This document shows, piece after piece, positions 26,013-34,422 of a DNA stretch of 64,000 nt. A model generated the notes under the pieces. The model did no database searches. It was not told where the DNA came from and saw nothing but the letters and a program-made list of their open reading frames with translations. A program made the translations under genes and the position numbers. This DNA is from Butyrivibrio hungatei NK4A153. GTDB lineage: Bacteria > Bacillota > Clostridia > Lachnospirales > Lachnospiraceae. The DNA lies in NCBI RefSeq assembly GCF_000424465.1, contig NZ_AUJY01000002.1, positions 1 to 64,000 on the forward strand. The letters run 5' to 3'. The stretch's first letter is position 1. Every line of letters begins with the position of its first letter.

Positions 26013-26933
26013 ATGCGAGATCAAAATGAAGTTTGGCAGAACGATTTATATTTACAGGAAGAGATGCTTTTGGACAGAGCAGTGGAGATATTGGGGGAAT
26101 CCGATGCACTTGAGGCATATAAATATCTTTTGACTGAAAAAGAAAAAATAAAAAGCCCAAGTAGCCAGCTGTACAACTATCTATATTGCCTTAGCGCAGT
26201 GGCGGGGATGAAGGAAGATGCGATTGCGTGGCTAAAAGAGGCGATAGAAGAAAAAGGTTTTTGGTACCGGCCGGAGGTATTTGATGATAGTGATCTGGAG
26301 AGCCTTCGCAGTGAAGCGATTTTTCAAAAATGCAGAAAACTTTCTGAGGAAAGGTTTTTGCGGGAATCAGCGAAAGCAGAGACAATATGTACATGGAGAA
26401 GTGTAAAAAGCAGGAAACTGGCATTGGTTCTGCACGGAAACCAGCAGAATATCAGCATGTGCAGAGCGCGTTGGGATGGTATGTCCGATCAAGGATATCA
26501 GGTAGAATATGTACAATCTGGGATAGTGGATTCTTGCAATCTTTATCGTTGGGATGAAGAAGCGCCGATCCGGCTTGATAAGGTTATTGAGGAAATTCAA
26601 TGGGATAAGTATGATTCTCGCGTTCTGTGCGGATTTTCGGCAGGTTGCAATGAAATATTAAAAAGTATTAAGTGCGCAAAAATCAAATGTGAGGGAATAG
26701 TCTTGGTTTCGCCATGGATACCTGTCATAGAAACCGGCATGGATGAACTGCTTGAATTTATGAAGGATAATTCCATATGGATAGAAGTAATATGTGGGAA
26801 AAAAGACGATGATTGCATGCCTTTGGCTGAGAGATTTGCGGAAGCGGCAAAAGAAAAGGGCGTACAGATGACCACGCATTGGATCGACGGTTTGGGACAT
26901 AAATATCCGAATAGCTTTCTTTACGAAGTATAG
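26013..26933 (+). CDS. Alpha/beta hydrolase with helical N-terminal domain
   Basis: This is a 306-residue protein. The first 120 residues look helical and TPR-like (DAIAWLKEAIEEKGFW). The rest is an alpha/beta hydrolase with nucleophile motif GFSAGCNE, a likely acid in KKDDDC and histidine in GLGHKYP. It resembles dienelactone hydrolase/phospholipase-type esterases; the substrate is unknown. GGAGG seven bases before the ATG fixes the start. A leader peptide and attenuator-like hairpin lie upstream, suggesting induced expression, perhaps by a ribosome-active compound. That is inference. Confidence 0.75.
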   Translation: MRDQNEVWQNDLYLQEEMLLDRAVEILGESDALEAYKYLLTEKEKIKSPSSQLYNYLYCLSAVAGMKEDAIAWLKEAIEEKGFWYRPEVFDDSDLESLRSEAIFQKCRKLSEERFLRESAKAETICTWRSVKSRKLALVLHGNQQNISMCRARWDGMSDQGYQVEYVQSGIVDSCNLYRWDEEAPIRLDKVIEEIQWDKYDSRVLCGFSAGCNEILKSIKCAKIKCEGIVLVSPWIPVIETGMDELLEFMKDNSIWIEVICGKKDDDCMPLAERFAEAAKEKGVQMTTHWIDGLGHKYPNSFLYEV

Positions 26934-26974
26934 ATAATTATTATCAATATAAAGAGGTTGGCAAAAGCGTCAAT

Positions 26975-27002
26975 TTGACTATTTTGAATTACTTGATATA
27001 AT
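26975..27002 (+). promoter_or_regulatory. Promoter for a small RNA
   Basis: TTGACT at 26975-26980 and a perfect TATAAT at 26997-27002 are 16 bases apart. No coding sequence follows; a strong terminator lies about 45 bases after the expected start, so the product should be a short RNA. Confidence 0.7.
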
Positions 27003-27009
27003 ATTAATA

Positions 27010-27082
27010 GGCAAAAAATGAAACTAAATGTCTACAGCAATGTAGCAAAAAACCCTAAGGGCGCAATCCTTAGGGTTTTTTT
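27010..27082 (+). ncRNA. Candidate antitoxin RNA of a type I toxin-antitoxin locus
   Basis: A roughly 73-nt RNA is predicted between the promoter at 26975 and the terminator at 27047-27082. Its 5' half (27017-27045) is a diverged direct copy of 27193-27220, sharing AATGAAACTAA at the front and CAATGTAGCA at the back. The second copy lies across the ribosome binding region of the minus-strand peptide gene. The RNA can therefore base-pair with that mRNA at its translation start and again at the shared terminator. This is the arrangement of Fst/par-type antitoxins. Confidence 0.6.
27047..27082. terminator. Shared bidirectional terminator
   Basis: AAAAAACCCTAAGG (27047-27060) pairs with CCTTAGGGTTTTTT (27068-27081) around a seven-base loop. 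Both sides give U-runs, so it ends the plus-strand small RNA and the minus-strand toxin-like transcript. Confidence 0.92.
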
Positions 27083-27104
27083 ATTCCGTTTTTTGCAAGG
27101 TGGC

Positions 27105-27215
27105 TTAATCCTTAGGCTCGTTGCCGTTGTTTTTTCCGTCTAACCATTTGCAAATATAGTAAGCGACTATACTCGCCGTAACGGAAATTAAAAATGAAAC
27201 TAATACGTCTGACAA
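27105..27215 (-). CDS. 36-residue hydrophobic peptide, candidate type I toxin
   Basis: Starting from TTG with AAGGGGG seven bases upstream, the frame gives a short membrane-spanning helix (VLVSFLISVTASIVAYYI), then CKWLDGK and a polar tail ending NEPKD. One helix plus a charged tail is the design of Fst and related type I toxins; the AYYICKWLDG ending recurs in small unannotated Firmicute frames that I recall. The transcript would start near 27257 and stop at the shared terminator 27047. An antisense-acting RNA is encoded on the other strand. Such peptides are thought to damage membranes when freed from the RNA. No ATG is available, which lowers certainty. Confidence 0.6.
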   Translation of the reverse strand: MSDVLVSFLISVTASIVAYYICKWLDGKNNGNEPKD

Positions 27216-27263
27216 TGTAGCACCCCCTTTCCTGTGCCGGTATAGGGAGCGGCAACGTGTAGA

Positions 27264-27272
27264 ATTATAACA
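27264..27272 (-). promoter_or_regulatory. Extended -10 promoter for the toxin-like gene
   Basis: Read on the minus strand, TGTTATAAT is a perfect extended -10 element; the -35 region is poor. The expected start near 27257 leaves a leader of about 42 bases to the TTG start. Confidence 0.55.
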
Positions 27273-27345
27273 TAACGCAAGAAAATGTTTTAGATAAATA
27301 TTATTATTAATTCTATTGCTTTTGTTGATTTATTATTGTAATATC

Positions 27346-27385
27346 AAAAGCGAACTTGTTAAAAAGCAAGTTCGCTTTTGTAATT
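27346..27385. terminator. Rho-independent terminator-like hairpin
   Basis: AAAAGCGAACTTG (27346-27358) pairs with CAAGTTCGCTTTT (27367-27379), followed by GTAATTTT. With A-runs on one side and T-runs on the other it can act on both strands. It separates the toxin-like locus from the metK leader. Confidence 0.75.
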
Positions 27386-27395
27386 TTATAAGACG

Positions 27396-27520
27396 TTCTC
27401 TTATTCAGAGTGGTGGAGGTACATAGGACCTGTGAAGCCACGGCAACCCCTTGATTTATTCAGGAAGGTGCCAACCTGAGCGTGCATTTCCGTTTTAACG
27501 GACGACGAGCAATAAGAGGA
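27396..27520 (+). promoter_or_regulatory. SAM-I (S-box) riboswitch
   Basis: The closing stem pairs CTCTTATT (27398-27405) with AATAAGAG (27511-27518). The core shows the S-box landmarks CAGAGTGGTGGAGG, TGAAGCCACGGCAACC and AAGGTGCCAACCTGAGCG. S-adenosylmethionine binding would favour the terminator at 27539 and switch off metK. Confidence 0.93.
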
Positions 27521-27538
27521 TCTGAAAATCAATCAGTT

Positions 27539-27578
27539 CCGCTTGTTTGTGCACGCAAAACAAGCGGTTTTTATTTTT
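27539..27578 (+). terminator. Riboswitch expression-platform terminator
   Basis: CCGCTTGTTT (27539-27548) pairs with AAACAAGCGG (27558-27567), followed by TTTTTATTTTT. It lies between the SAM aptamer and the metK start and is the regulated terminator. Confidence 0.9.
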
Positions 27579-27610
27579 ATGGCGCAACAGGCGCAGGAAA
27601 GGAAAATAGA

Positions 27611-28801
27611 ATGGATAAATTTATTTTTACTTCAGAGTCAGTAACAGAGGGACATCCCGATAAAATCTGCGATAACATCTCAGACGCGATCCTTGATGCT
27701 TGCATGGCAGAGGATCCTATGAGCCGTGTTGCTTGCGAGACAGCTACTTGCACAGGTTTCGTACTTATCACAGGTGAGATCACAACAAAGGCTAACGTTG
27801 ATTATGCTAAGATCGCAAGAGAGACAATCAAAGAGATCGGTTATGATGACTCAGCTAAGGGCTTTGACGGAAATACTTGTGCTGTATTCGTAGCTCTCGA
27901 TCAGCAGTCAGCAGACATCGCCATGGGTGTTGATAAGGCTCTTGAGGCTAGAGAGAACCAGATGACAGATGAGCAGATCGAAGCAATCGGTGCCGGCGAT
28001 CAGGGTATGATGTTCGGATATGCTACAAACGAGACAGAAGAGTACATGCCTTACGCAGTAAGTCTTGCTCACAAGCTTACAAAGAAGCTTACAGAAGTAA
28101 GAAAGAACGGAACTCTTCCTTATCTTAGAGCAGACGGAAAGAGCCAGGTTTCTGTAGAGTATGATGAGAACGGAAAGCCTATCCGTCTCGAAGCTATCGT
28201 AATCTCAACTCAGCATGATGAGAAGGTTACACAGGAGCAGATCCACGAGGACATCAGAAAGCAGGTTATCGACGCTATCGTTGATCCTAAGATGGTTGAT
28301 GACAACACAAAGATCTACATCAATCCTACAGGCCGTTTCGTAATCGGTGGACCTCAGGGTGACGCAGGACTTACAGGACGTAAGATCATCGTTGACACAT
28401 ACGGCGGAGCAGCTCGTCACGGCGGCGGTGCATTCTCAGGAAAAGACTGCACAAAGGTTGACCGTTCAGCAGCTTATGCAGCAAGATACGTTGCAAAGAA
28501 CATCGTTGCAGCAGGACTTGCAGACAGAGCAGAAATCCAGCTTTCATATGCTATCGGTGTAGCACAGCCTACATCAATCCTTGTAGATACATTCGGAACA
28601 GGTAAGGTTTCAGATGAGAAGCTTACAGAGGCAGTTCGTAAAGTATTCGATCTTCGTCCTGCAGGAATCATCAAGATGCTTGACCTTCGTCGTCCTATCT
28701 ACAAGCAGACAGCAGCTTATGGACACTTCGGACGTAACGACCTCAATCTTCCTTGGGAGCAGACAAACAAGGTTGATGAGCTTAAGGCAGCAGTACAGTA
28801 A
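27611..28801 (+). CDS. metK: S-adenosylmethionine synthetase
   Basis: This 396-residue enzyme makes S-adenosylmethionine from methionine and ATP. Signatures include [12 protein letters not shown] at the N-terminus, [12 protein letters not shown], and [21 protein letters not shown]. The frame is open upstream through the riboswitch, but AGGAAAGG before the ATG at 27611 and family length fix the start. The gene is under SAM-I riboswitch control, giving feedback by its own product. Highly biased codons suggest strong expression. A long imperfect terminator stem follows. Confidence 0.97.
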   Translation: MDKFIFTSESVTEGHPDKICDNISDAILDACMAEDPMSRVACETATCTGFVLITGEITTKANVDYAKIARETIKEIGYDDSAKGFDGNTCAVFVALDQQSADIAMGVDKALEARENQMTDEQIEAIGAGDQGMMFGYATNETEEYMPYAVSLAHKLTKKLTEVRKNGTLPYLRADGKSQVSVEYDENGKPIRLEAIVISTQHDEKVTQEQIHEDIRKQVIDAIVDPKMVDDNTKIYINPTGRFVIGGPQGDAGLTGRKIIVDTYGGAARHGGGAFSGKDCTKVDRSAAYAARYVAKNIVAAGLADRAEIQLSYAIGVAQPTSILVDTFGTGKVSDEKLTEAVRKVFDLRPAGIIKMLDLRRPIYKQTAAYGHFGRNDLNLPWEQTNKVDELKAAVQ

Positions 28802-28830
28802 TTTAGAAGAGAATTTATTATTTTTCTAAT

Positions 28831-28886
28831 AAAGGGGTTGAGACAGCGGTTGAGTTTTTGAGACAGCTGTCTTGGCTCCTTTTGTA
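28831..28886 (+). terminator. Terminator after metK
   Basis: A long imperfect stem pairs AAGGGGTTGAGACAGC (28832-28847) with GCTGTCTTGGCTCCTT (28866-28881) through several G-T pairs, then a short T-run follows. Confidence 0.6.
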
Positions 28887-28916
28887 TTTAAGGGAAGAGT
28901 TATGGGAAAAGACGTA

Positions 28917-28946
28917 AAAAGGGAATGCTGAAATCGGCATTCCCTT
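28917..28946 (-). terminator. Terminator after dnaE
   Basis: On the minus strand AAGGGAATGC pairs with GCATTCCCTT (plus coordinates 28937-28946 and 28919-28928) and is followed by TTTTTAC. It ends the dnaE transcript seven bases after the stop codon. Confidence 0.88.
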
Positions 28947-28952
28947 AATTTC

Positions 28953-31900
28953 TTATACTACCTGAACATTATCTTTTCCCGCGAGCTCTTCTAAGCGCTC
29001 GATCATCACTTTGTCCGCCTTGATTGTAGCGGAGCGTCCAAGTTTCTTAATCTGCTTGGTGTCCTTGAGGTAGATGGCAATCTCATCGCGTCCGTCCGAA
29101 TCGGCGATTATTCGCTTGAGTTCAGCATCTTTTTCCGAATAGGCATCCTTATTGTCGAAACGAAGCCACACAGTCCTTGGAATCTCGTCAAATAGCGTGA
29201 TCTTTGATGCGATAAGTTTGGCGTCGCGGTCATCTTCGACTGAAACGCGGCCTTCTATAAAGACTTTGGCATCAGCGTCAAGCCTTGGCGCGTTAGCTTC
29301 ATATGTCTTGGGGAATACGATTACTTCGATGCTTCCGACAAGATCTTCAACTGTAAGGAAAGCCATGATCTGATCGTTCTTTGTATATTTGATCTTCTTA
29401 TCGCTTATGATACCGCCGATGATTGCTTTTTCATTGTCTTTTACCGCGGGCTCGCCCGTCTCATCGTCGAGGTAGAAATCCGCAGTGGTATTTGAAATTC
29501 TCTTTTTCCACATTCCGACATAGTCATCAAGAGGATGGCCTGAAATATATATTCCAAGGACATCTTTCTCGAATTCAAGGAGAAGTTCCCGGGGGAATTC
29601 GCCTACATCGGGAAGGGGAATCTCGTATTGCTTCTTATCATCTTCGCTTACGATGTCGAAAAGAGTCATCTGTCCTGCCATGGAGTTTCTTCCATTGTTA
29701 TGCAGACGGTCCATGATCTGAGCGTAGACTGTCATAAGCTGCTTTCTGGTTCCGGGGAAACAGTCAAGCGCACCGGCTTTTATAAAGTTTTCGATAGCTC
29801 GTTTGTTTACATCAGTGTCCTTACCCTGCATGCGGGAGAGGAAGTCGTTAATATCCTTGAACTTTCCGCGGATTGAGCGCTCTTTTACAATAGCGGCGAT
29901 AGCCGGATAGCCGACACCTTTAATTGCGGTAAGAGCGTAGTGGATAGCTTTCTTCTTGCCGGGAGTCGTTGCAGCGACAGCGCCGGGAAGGGAAGTATCG
30001 CTTTCTTCCAAGTTGATCTCCGTAACGGAGAATCCTTCAAATCCTTCATTGATATCGGGGGGAAGGAGCGTAATGTTCATGTTTCTGCAGCTCATGATGT
30101 AGCCTGAAACCTTGCTCGGATTGTCTATGACGGAAGTCATAAGAGCTGCCATGAATTCAACGGGATAGTAGCATTTAAGCCATGCCGTCTGGAGCGCAAC
30201 AACCGCGTAGCATGCAGCGTGTGACTTGTTAAAAGCATACTTTGCAAAGTCCATCATGGAGTCGTAGATTGCGTTGGCTATCTCGGGAGCAACGCCTTTT
30301 GAAGCACATCCCGGAACGTTCTCTTCGGGATTTCCGTTTACGAAGTTTGCTCTTTCAACCTCCATTACGTGCTGTTTCTTTTTACTCATGGCACGACGAA
30401 CAAGGTCGGCACGGCCGAGAGTATAGCCGCCGAGCTGCTGAACTATCTGCATAACCTGCTCCTGATAAACGATACAGCCGTAGGTTGGCTTAAGTATCGG
30501 CTCGAGTTCCGGTGTGAGATAGCTGATGGAGCCTGCGTCGTTCTTACCTGAGATGTACTTGGGAATGAAGTCCATCGGGCCCGGACGATATAGTGAGATA
30601 CCCGCTATGATGTCTTCCAGTGATTTAGGCTTGAGCTCCTTCATGAAAGCCTGCATACCGCCCGATTCAAGCTGGAATATACCGTCGCACTTGCCACTTC
30701 CTATAAGAGCAAGAACCGCGGGATCGTTGTAATCAATCTTGTCTATGTCAATGAAATTCGCATCACCTTTCTTTGCGCCGATGGATGCATTTGCAAAGCG
30801 GACAGCGTCCTTGATAACGGTAAGTGTGCGAAGCCCCAAAAAGTCCATCTTAAGAAGTCCAAGTTCCTCAATGGTTGTCATCGTGAACTGAGTGGTTATG
30901 TTACCTTCTGCTGAGCGCGACAGAGGAACAAGGTCTTCAGCGGGAGCCTGGCAGATAACGACACCGGCTGCATGGATAGAAGTGTGTCTCGGAAGTCCCT
31001 CGAGTTTTTTACACATGTCGATCAGCTTGTGAACCGTTTCGTCAGTCTCGTATCTGGTGCGAAGCTCAGGATTCATCTCAAGAGCTCTGTTAAGAGTCAT
31101 GTTGAGCTCGTTCGGAATCATCTTGGAAATCTGATCGCCGTAGCTGTAGGGAAGATCCATTACTCTGGCAACATCCCTGATAACGCCCTTTGCGGCAAGT
31201 GTACCAAAAGTTATGATCTGAACAACCTTGTCCGCGCCGTATTTTTCTGTGACGTAGTCGATGACGTCCTGTCTTCTTTCATACTCGAAATCCACGTCTA
31301 TATCGGGCATGGATACACGTTCCGGGTTGAGGAAACGCTCAAAGAGCAGATCGTACTTGATTGGATCGATATTTGTTATGTGCATGCAATATGACACGAT
31401 ACTTCCTGCGGCAGAACCTCTTCCGGGACCGACTGCGATGCCGTTCTCGCGACAATAGTTGATGTAGTCCCATACAATAAGGAAGTAATCGACGTAGCCC
31501 ATTCTTTTAATGACACCGAGCTCGTAGTCGAGTTTCTTTTTAAGAGTGCCGTCATCATTGGGATATCTCTCGTTAAGCCCGTCGAGACAGAGCTTATTGA
31601 GATATGTCCATGAATCATAGCCTTCAGGAACCTCGAAATGAGGGAGTTTTGTCACGCCGAACTCAATCTCGACGTTACATCTTTCTGCAATCTTGGCAGT
31701 GTTGTCAATTGCCTGCTGCGCATATGGGAAAAGAGCTCTCATCTCTTCTTCACTCTTTACGTAGTACTGACCGCCTTCATAGCGCATACGGTCTTCGTCG
31801 GAAACTTTTTTGCCCGTCTGGATGCAAAGAAGGAGGTCGTGTGCCTCCGCGTCGTCTGCATAAGTGTAGTGGCAGTCGTTTGTGGCAACAAGCGGAATGT

Positions 31901-32492
31901 CAAGCTCCTGAGAAAGAGAAAGAAGCGCACTGTTAACTGTTCTCTGAGCGGGAATGCCGTGATCCTGAAGCTCTAAGAAAAAGTTGCCGTGTCCGAATAT
32001 GCTATCAAGCCTTAAAGCAGCCTCTTTTGCCTTGGCGGGAGTGCCCTTAATGATGTTCCTTGGGATCTCACCCGCAAGACAGGCGCTGAGACAGATGAGT
32101 CCCTCGTGGTACTGCTCCAGAAGTTCCATATCAACTCGTGGCTTGTAGTAGTAACCTTCAGTAAAACCGCGGCTTACGATGTGTGACAGATTGGCATAGC
32201 CTGTATTGTTCTCGGCAAGAAGAACGAGGTGGTAATAGCGCTCGTCCATGCTGCCTGTTTCCTTTTCAAACCTTGATCCGGGGGCAACATAAACTTCACA
32301 TCCAAGGATGGGATTGATTCCGGCCTCCTTGCACGCTTTGTAGAAATCGATGACGCCATACATGACACCGTGATCGGTGATTGCACCCGAAGTCATGCCA
32401 AGGTCTTTCAGGCGCTTGACATATTCTTTTATTTTATTGGAACCGTCCAAAAGACTGTACTCCGTATGGACGTGAAGATGCGAAAAAGCCAT
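28953..32492 (-). CDS. dnaE: DNA polymerase III alpha subunit
   Basis: This is the 1179-residue replicative polymerase of the DnaE type. The PHP domain opens the protein (HLHVHTEYSLLDG, TDHGVMYG). The polymerase core carries PDIDVDFEYERR with catalytic acids and the upstream GPGRGSAAGSIVSYCM motif. A helix-hairpin-helix region (around AIKGVGYPAIAAI) and an OB-fold domain near 1010-1090 (IIGGIISDKKIKYTK) follow. GGGAG precedes the ATG. It is a single gene divergent from pfkA, with its own terminator. Whether the strain also has PolC cannot be seen here. Confidence 0.97.
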   Translation of the reverse strand: MAFSHLHVHTEYSLLDGSNKIKEYVKRLKDLGMTSGAITDHGVMYGVIDFYKACKEAGINPILGCEVYVAPGSRFEKETGSMDERYYHLVLLAENNTGYANLSHIVSRGFTEGYYYKPRVDMELLEQYHEGLICLSACLAGEIPRNIIKGTPAKAKEAALRLDSIFGHGNFFLELQDHGIPAQRTVNSALLSLSQELDIPLVATNDCHYTYADDAEAHDLLLCIQTGKKVSDEDRMRYEGGQYYVKSEEEMRALFPYAQQAIDNTAKIAERCNVEIEFGVTKLPHFEVPEGYDSWTYLNKLCLDGLNERYPNDDGTLKKKLDYELGVIKRMGYVDYFLIVWDYINYCRENGIAVGPGRGSAAGSIVSYCMHITNIDPIKYDLLFERFLNPERVSMPDIDVDFEYERRQDVIDYVTEKYGADKVVQIITFGTLAAKGVIRDVARVMDLPYSYGDQISKMIPNELNMTLNRALEMNPELRTRYETDETVHKLIDMCKKLEGLPRHTSIHAAGVVICQAPAEDLVPLSRSAEGNITTQFTMTTIEELGLLKMDFLGLRTLTVIKDAVRFANASIGAKKGDANFIDIDKIDYNDPAVLALIGSGKCDGIFQLESGGMQAFMKELKPKSLEDIIAGISLYRPGPMDFIPKYISGKNDAGSISYLTPELEPILKPTYGCIVYQEQVMQIVQQLGGYTLGRADLVRRAMSKKKQHVMEVERANFVNGNPEENVPGCASKGVAPEIANAIYDSMMDFAKYAFNKSHAACYAVVALQTAWLKCYYPVEFMAALMTSVIDNPSKVSGYIMSCRNMNITLLPPDINEGFEGFSVTEINLEESDTSLPGAVAATTPGKKKAIHYALTAIKGVGYPAIAAIVKERSIRGKFKDINDFLSRMQGKDTDVNKRAIENFIKAGALDCFPGTRKQLMTVYAQIMDRLHNNGRNSMAGQMTLFDIVSEDDKKQYEIPLPDVGEFPRELLLEFEKDVLGIYISGHPLDDYVGMWKKRISNTTADFYLDDETGEPAVKDNEKAIIGGIISDKKIKYTKNDQIMAFLTVEDLVGSIEVIVFPKTYEANAPRLDADAKVFIEGRVSVEDDRDAKLIASKITLFDEIPRTVWLRFDNKDAYSEKDAELKRIIADSDGRDEIAIYLKDTKQIKKLGRSATIKADKVMIERLEELAGKDNVQVV

Positions 32493-32639
32493 ATAAATAC
32501 TCCCTGTTTTTCAGATGAAAAAATTATATCATATGAAATGAAATTTTTTATGAAAACGCTCCGTCAATCATTGCATTTTAAAAAAAATTGCTCTAATATT
32601 ATGAAAAGAGTATGTCAATAAATTGTCAAATGTGAGCGT

Positions 32640-32669
32640 TTGACATTTTTAAGGGTTTTAATCTATAGA
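32640..32669 (+). promoter_or_regulatory. pfkA promoter with overlapping inverted repeat
   Basis: TTGACA (32640-32645) and TATAGA (32664-32669) are 18 bases apart. The -35 is the right arm of a TGTCAAA-N8-TTTGACA inverted repeat (32624-32645), a plausible operator or hairpin. Confidence 0.6.
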
Positions 32670-32684
32670 ATCGAGGAAATAATT

Positions 32685-33653
32685 ATGGCAAAGCAGATCA
32701 AAACAATCGGTGTACTTACCAGTGGCGGCGATGCACCGGGTATGAACGCAGCTATCAGAGCGGTTGTACGTAAGTCACTTGCGAACGGTCTCAAGGTAAA
32801 GGGAATCAAGAAGGGTTACATGGGACTACTTAATGAAGAGATCGAGGATATGGACAGAAGAAGCGTGTCTGATATCATTCAGCGCGGAGGAACTATCCTT
32901 GGTACAGCTCGTTGTATGGAATTCACAACTCCCGAAGGACAGGCTAAGGGCGCAGAGATCTGCCGTAAGCACGGCATTGATGGCATAGTCGTTATCGGCG
33001 GTGACGGATCTTACCGCGGAGCTCAGAAGCTTTCACAGCAGGGCATCAATACGGTAGGTATCCCCGGAACAATCGACCTTGATATTTCATGTACAGATTA
33101 CACAATAGGTTTTGATACAGCTATCAATACCGCTATGAGTGCTATAGATAAGATCAGAGATACATCATCATCTCACGAAAGAGTCAGCGTTGTTGAGGTT
33201 ATGGGACGTCATGCCGGATATATCGCTCTTTGGTGCTCGATTGCCAACGGTGCGGATGACATACTTCTTCCTGAGAAATATGATTACAATGAGCAGCGCA
33301 TTATCGACAACATCATCGACAATCGTAAAAAAGGTAAGACACACCACATCATCGTAAATGCCGAGGGTATCGGACATTCAACATCAATGGCTCGTCGTAT
33401 CGAGGCAGCTACAGGTCTTGAGACAAGAGCAACTATCCTTGGATACATGCAGAGAGGTGGAAGTCCTACATGTAAGGACCGTGTTTATGCTTCTATGATG
33501 GGATGTTACGCAGCAGATATCCTTGCAGCAGGCAAGACAAACAGAGTAGTAGGATACAGAAACGGTCAGTTTGTTGACTATGATATCGATGAAGCTCTTG
33601 CTATGAAGAAGAATATCAACGAGTACATGTACGAGATCGCTCGTATTCTTTGA
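32685..33653 (+). CDS. pfkA: 6-phosphofructokinase (ATP type)
   Basis: This is a 322-residue glycolytic enzyme converting fructose-6-phosphate to fructose-1,6-bisphosphate. The frame is open 15 codons upstream, but GAGG and family alignment set the start at 32685. SGGDAPGMNAAIRAVV, GGDGSYRGA and MGRHAGYIA are standard. The glycine in GGDGS and PGTID rather than PKTID point to ATP, not pyrophosphate, as donor. The catalytic loop reads TIDLDIS where TIDNDIK is usual; both aspartates are kept. It is a single gene ended by a terminator at 33683. Confidence 0.95.
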   Translation: MAKQIKTIGVLTSGGDAPGMNAAIRAVVRKSLANGLKVKGIKKGYMGLLNEEIEDMDRRSVSDIIQRGGTILGTARCMEFTTPEGQAKGAEICRKHGIDGIVVIGGDGSYRGAQKLSQQGINTVGIPGTIDLDISCTDYTIGFDTAINTAMSAIDKIRDTSSSHERVSVVEVMGRHAGYIALWCSIANGADDILLPEKYDYNEQRIIDNIIDNRKKGKTHHIIVNAEGIGHSTSMARRIEAATGLETRATILGYMQRGGSPTCKDRVYASMMGCYAADILAAGKTNRVVGYRNGQFVDYDIDEALAMKKNINEYMYEIARIL

Positions 33654-33682
33654 TTAAAAAACAAAATGAAAATTTAAATTTT

Positions 33683-33716
33683 ACCCCTTGCCGGTTAATT
33701 CGGTAAGGGGTTTCTT
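33683..33716 (+). terminator. Terminator after pfkA
   Basis: ACCCCTTGCCG (33683-33693) pairs with CGGTAAGGGGT (33701-33711) with one G-T pair, followed by TTCTT. Confidence 0.85.
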
Positions 33717-33846
33717 GTATGCAAAAAAGTAACAAACACTTCGCTCACGAAAAAAATCTGTTGTTTACTCGATAGTGATTGACCGCAAAAGCGTATTGTA
33801 ATAGCCTTGTTGATGGTTACATATAAAAAATTATGTGGGTGGAGAG

Positions 33847-34401
33847 ATGATCAACAAGGAAAAGATTGAGCAGGCAGTTCAGCTTCTGCTTGAAGGAATG
33901 GGGGAAGATGCCACTAGACCGGGACTTATCGAAACGCCCGAAAGAGTGGCAAGAATGTACGAGGAGATTCTTTCGGGTTACGGAGACTGCGCTGAGAGGC
34001 ATCTATCAAAGACATTTCCTGTTACAGAAAGCGGAATGATCCTTGAGAAAGACATTCAATTTTATTCATTGTGCGAGCACCATCTTCTGCCATTCTTCGG
34101 TAAGGTGCATATCGCTTATGTTCCGGTAGATGAAGTTGTCGGTATCAGTAAGCTGGCAAGGACGGTCGAGGTATTTGCAAGAAGACTTCAGATTCAGGAG
34201 CAAATGACCGGCCAGATTGCGGATGCCATTGCAAAAAATCTTAAGACCAAGGGCGTTATGGTTCTTGTCGAAGCTGAGCACATGTGTGTCTCTATGCGCG
34301 GTATAAAGAAAAGCGGAAGTAAAACCGTGACTATCGCATCAAGCGGCTGTTTTGAGAACGATCAGAATTTAAGAGAGACTTTTTTTAAACTAATCAGTTA
34401 A
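33847..34401 (+). CDS. folE: GTP cyclohydrolase I
   Basis: This is a 184-residue enzyme converting GTP to dihydroneopterin triphosphate, the first step of folate synthesis. The zinc site is visible in SLCEHHLLPFFG and the later AEHMCVSMRG; GKVHIAYVP and KLARTVEVFARRLQ are family motifs. A GTG at 33835 is in frame, but the GGTGGAG tract just before ATG 33847 fits better as a ribosome binding site. It starts a three-gene folate operon with folP 21 bases downstream and folBK after that. Confidence 0.96.
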   Translation: MINKEKIEQAVQLLLEGMGEDATRPGLIETPERVARMYEEILSGYGDCAERHLSKTFPVTESGMILEKDIQFYSLCEHHLLPFFGKVHIAYVPVDEVVGISKLARTVEVFARRLQIQEQMTGQIADAIAKNLKTKGVMVLVEAEHMCVSMRGIKKSGSKTVTIASSGCFENDQNLRETFFKLIS

Positions 34402-34422
34402 AAACAAGGGCGGTGAGAAGAG

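Noticed and set aside
32624-32645. TGTCAAA-N8-TTTGACA as a terminator for the upstream region
   Set aside because: The flanking gene dnaE is divergent, so nothing transcribes into it from the left; it is more likely part of the pfkA promoter.
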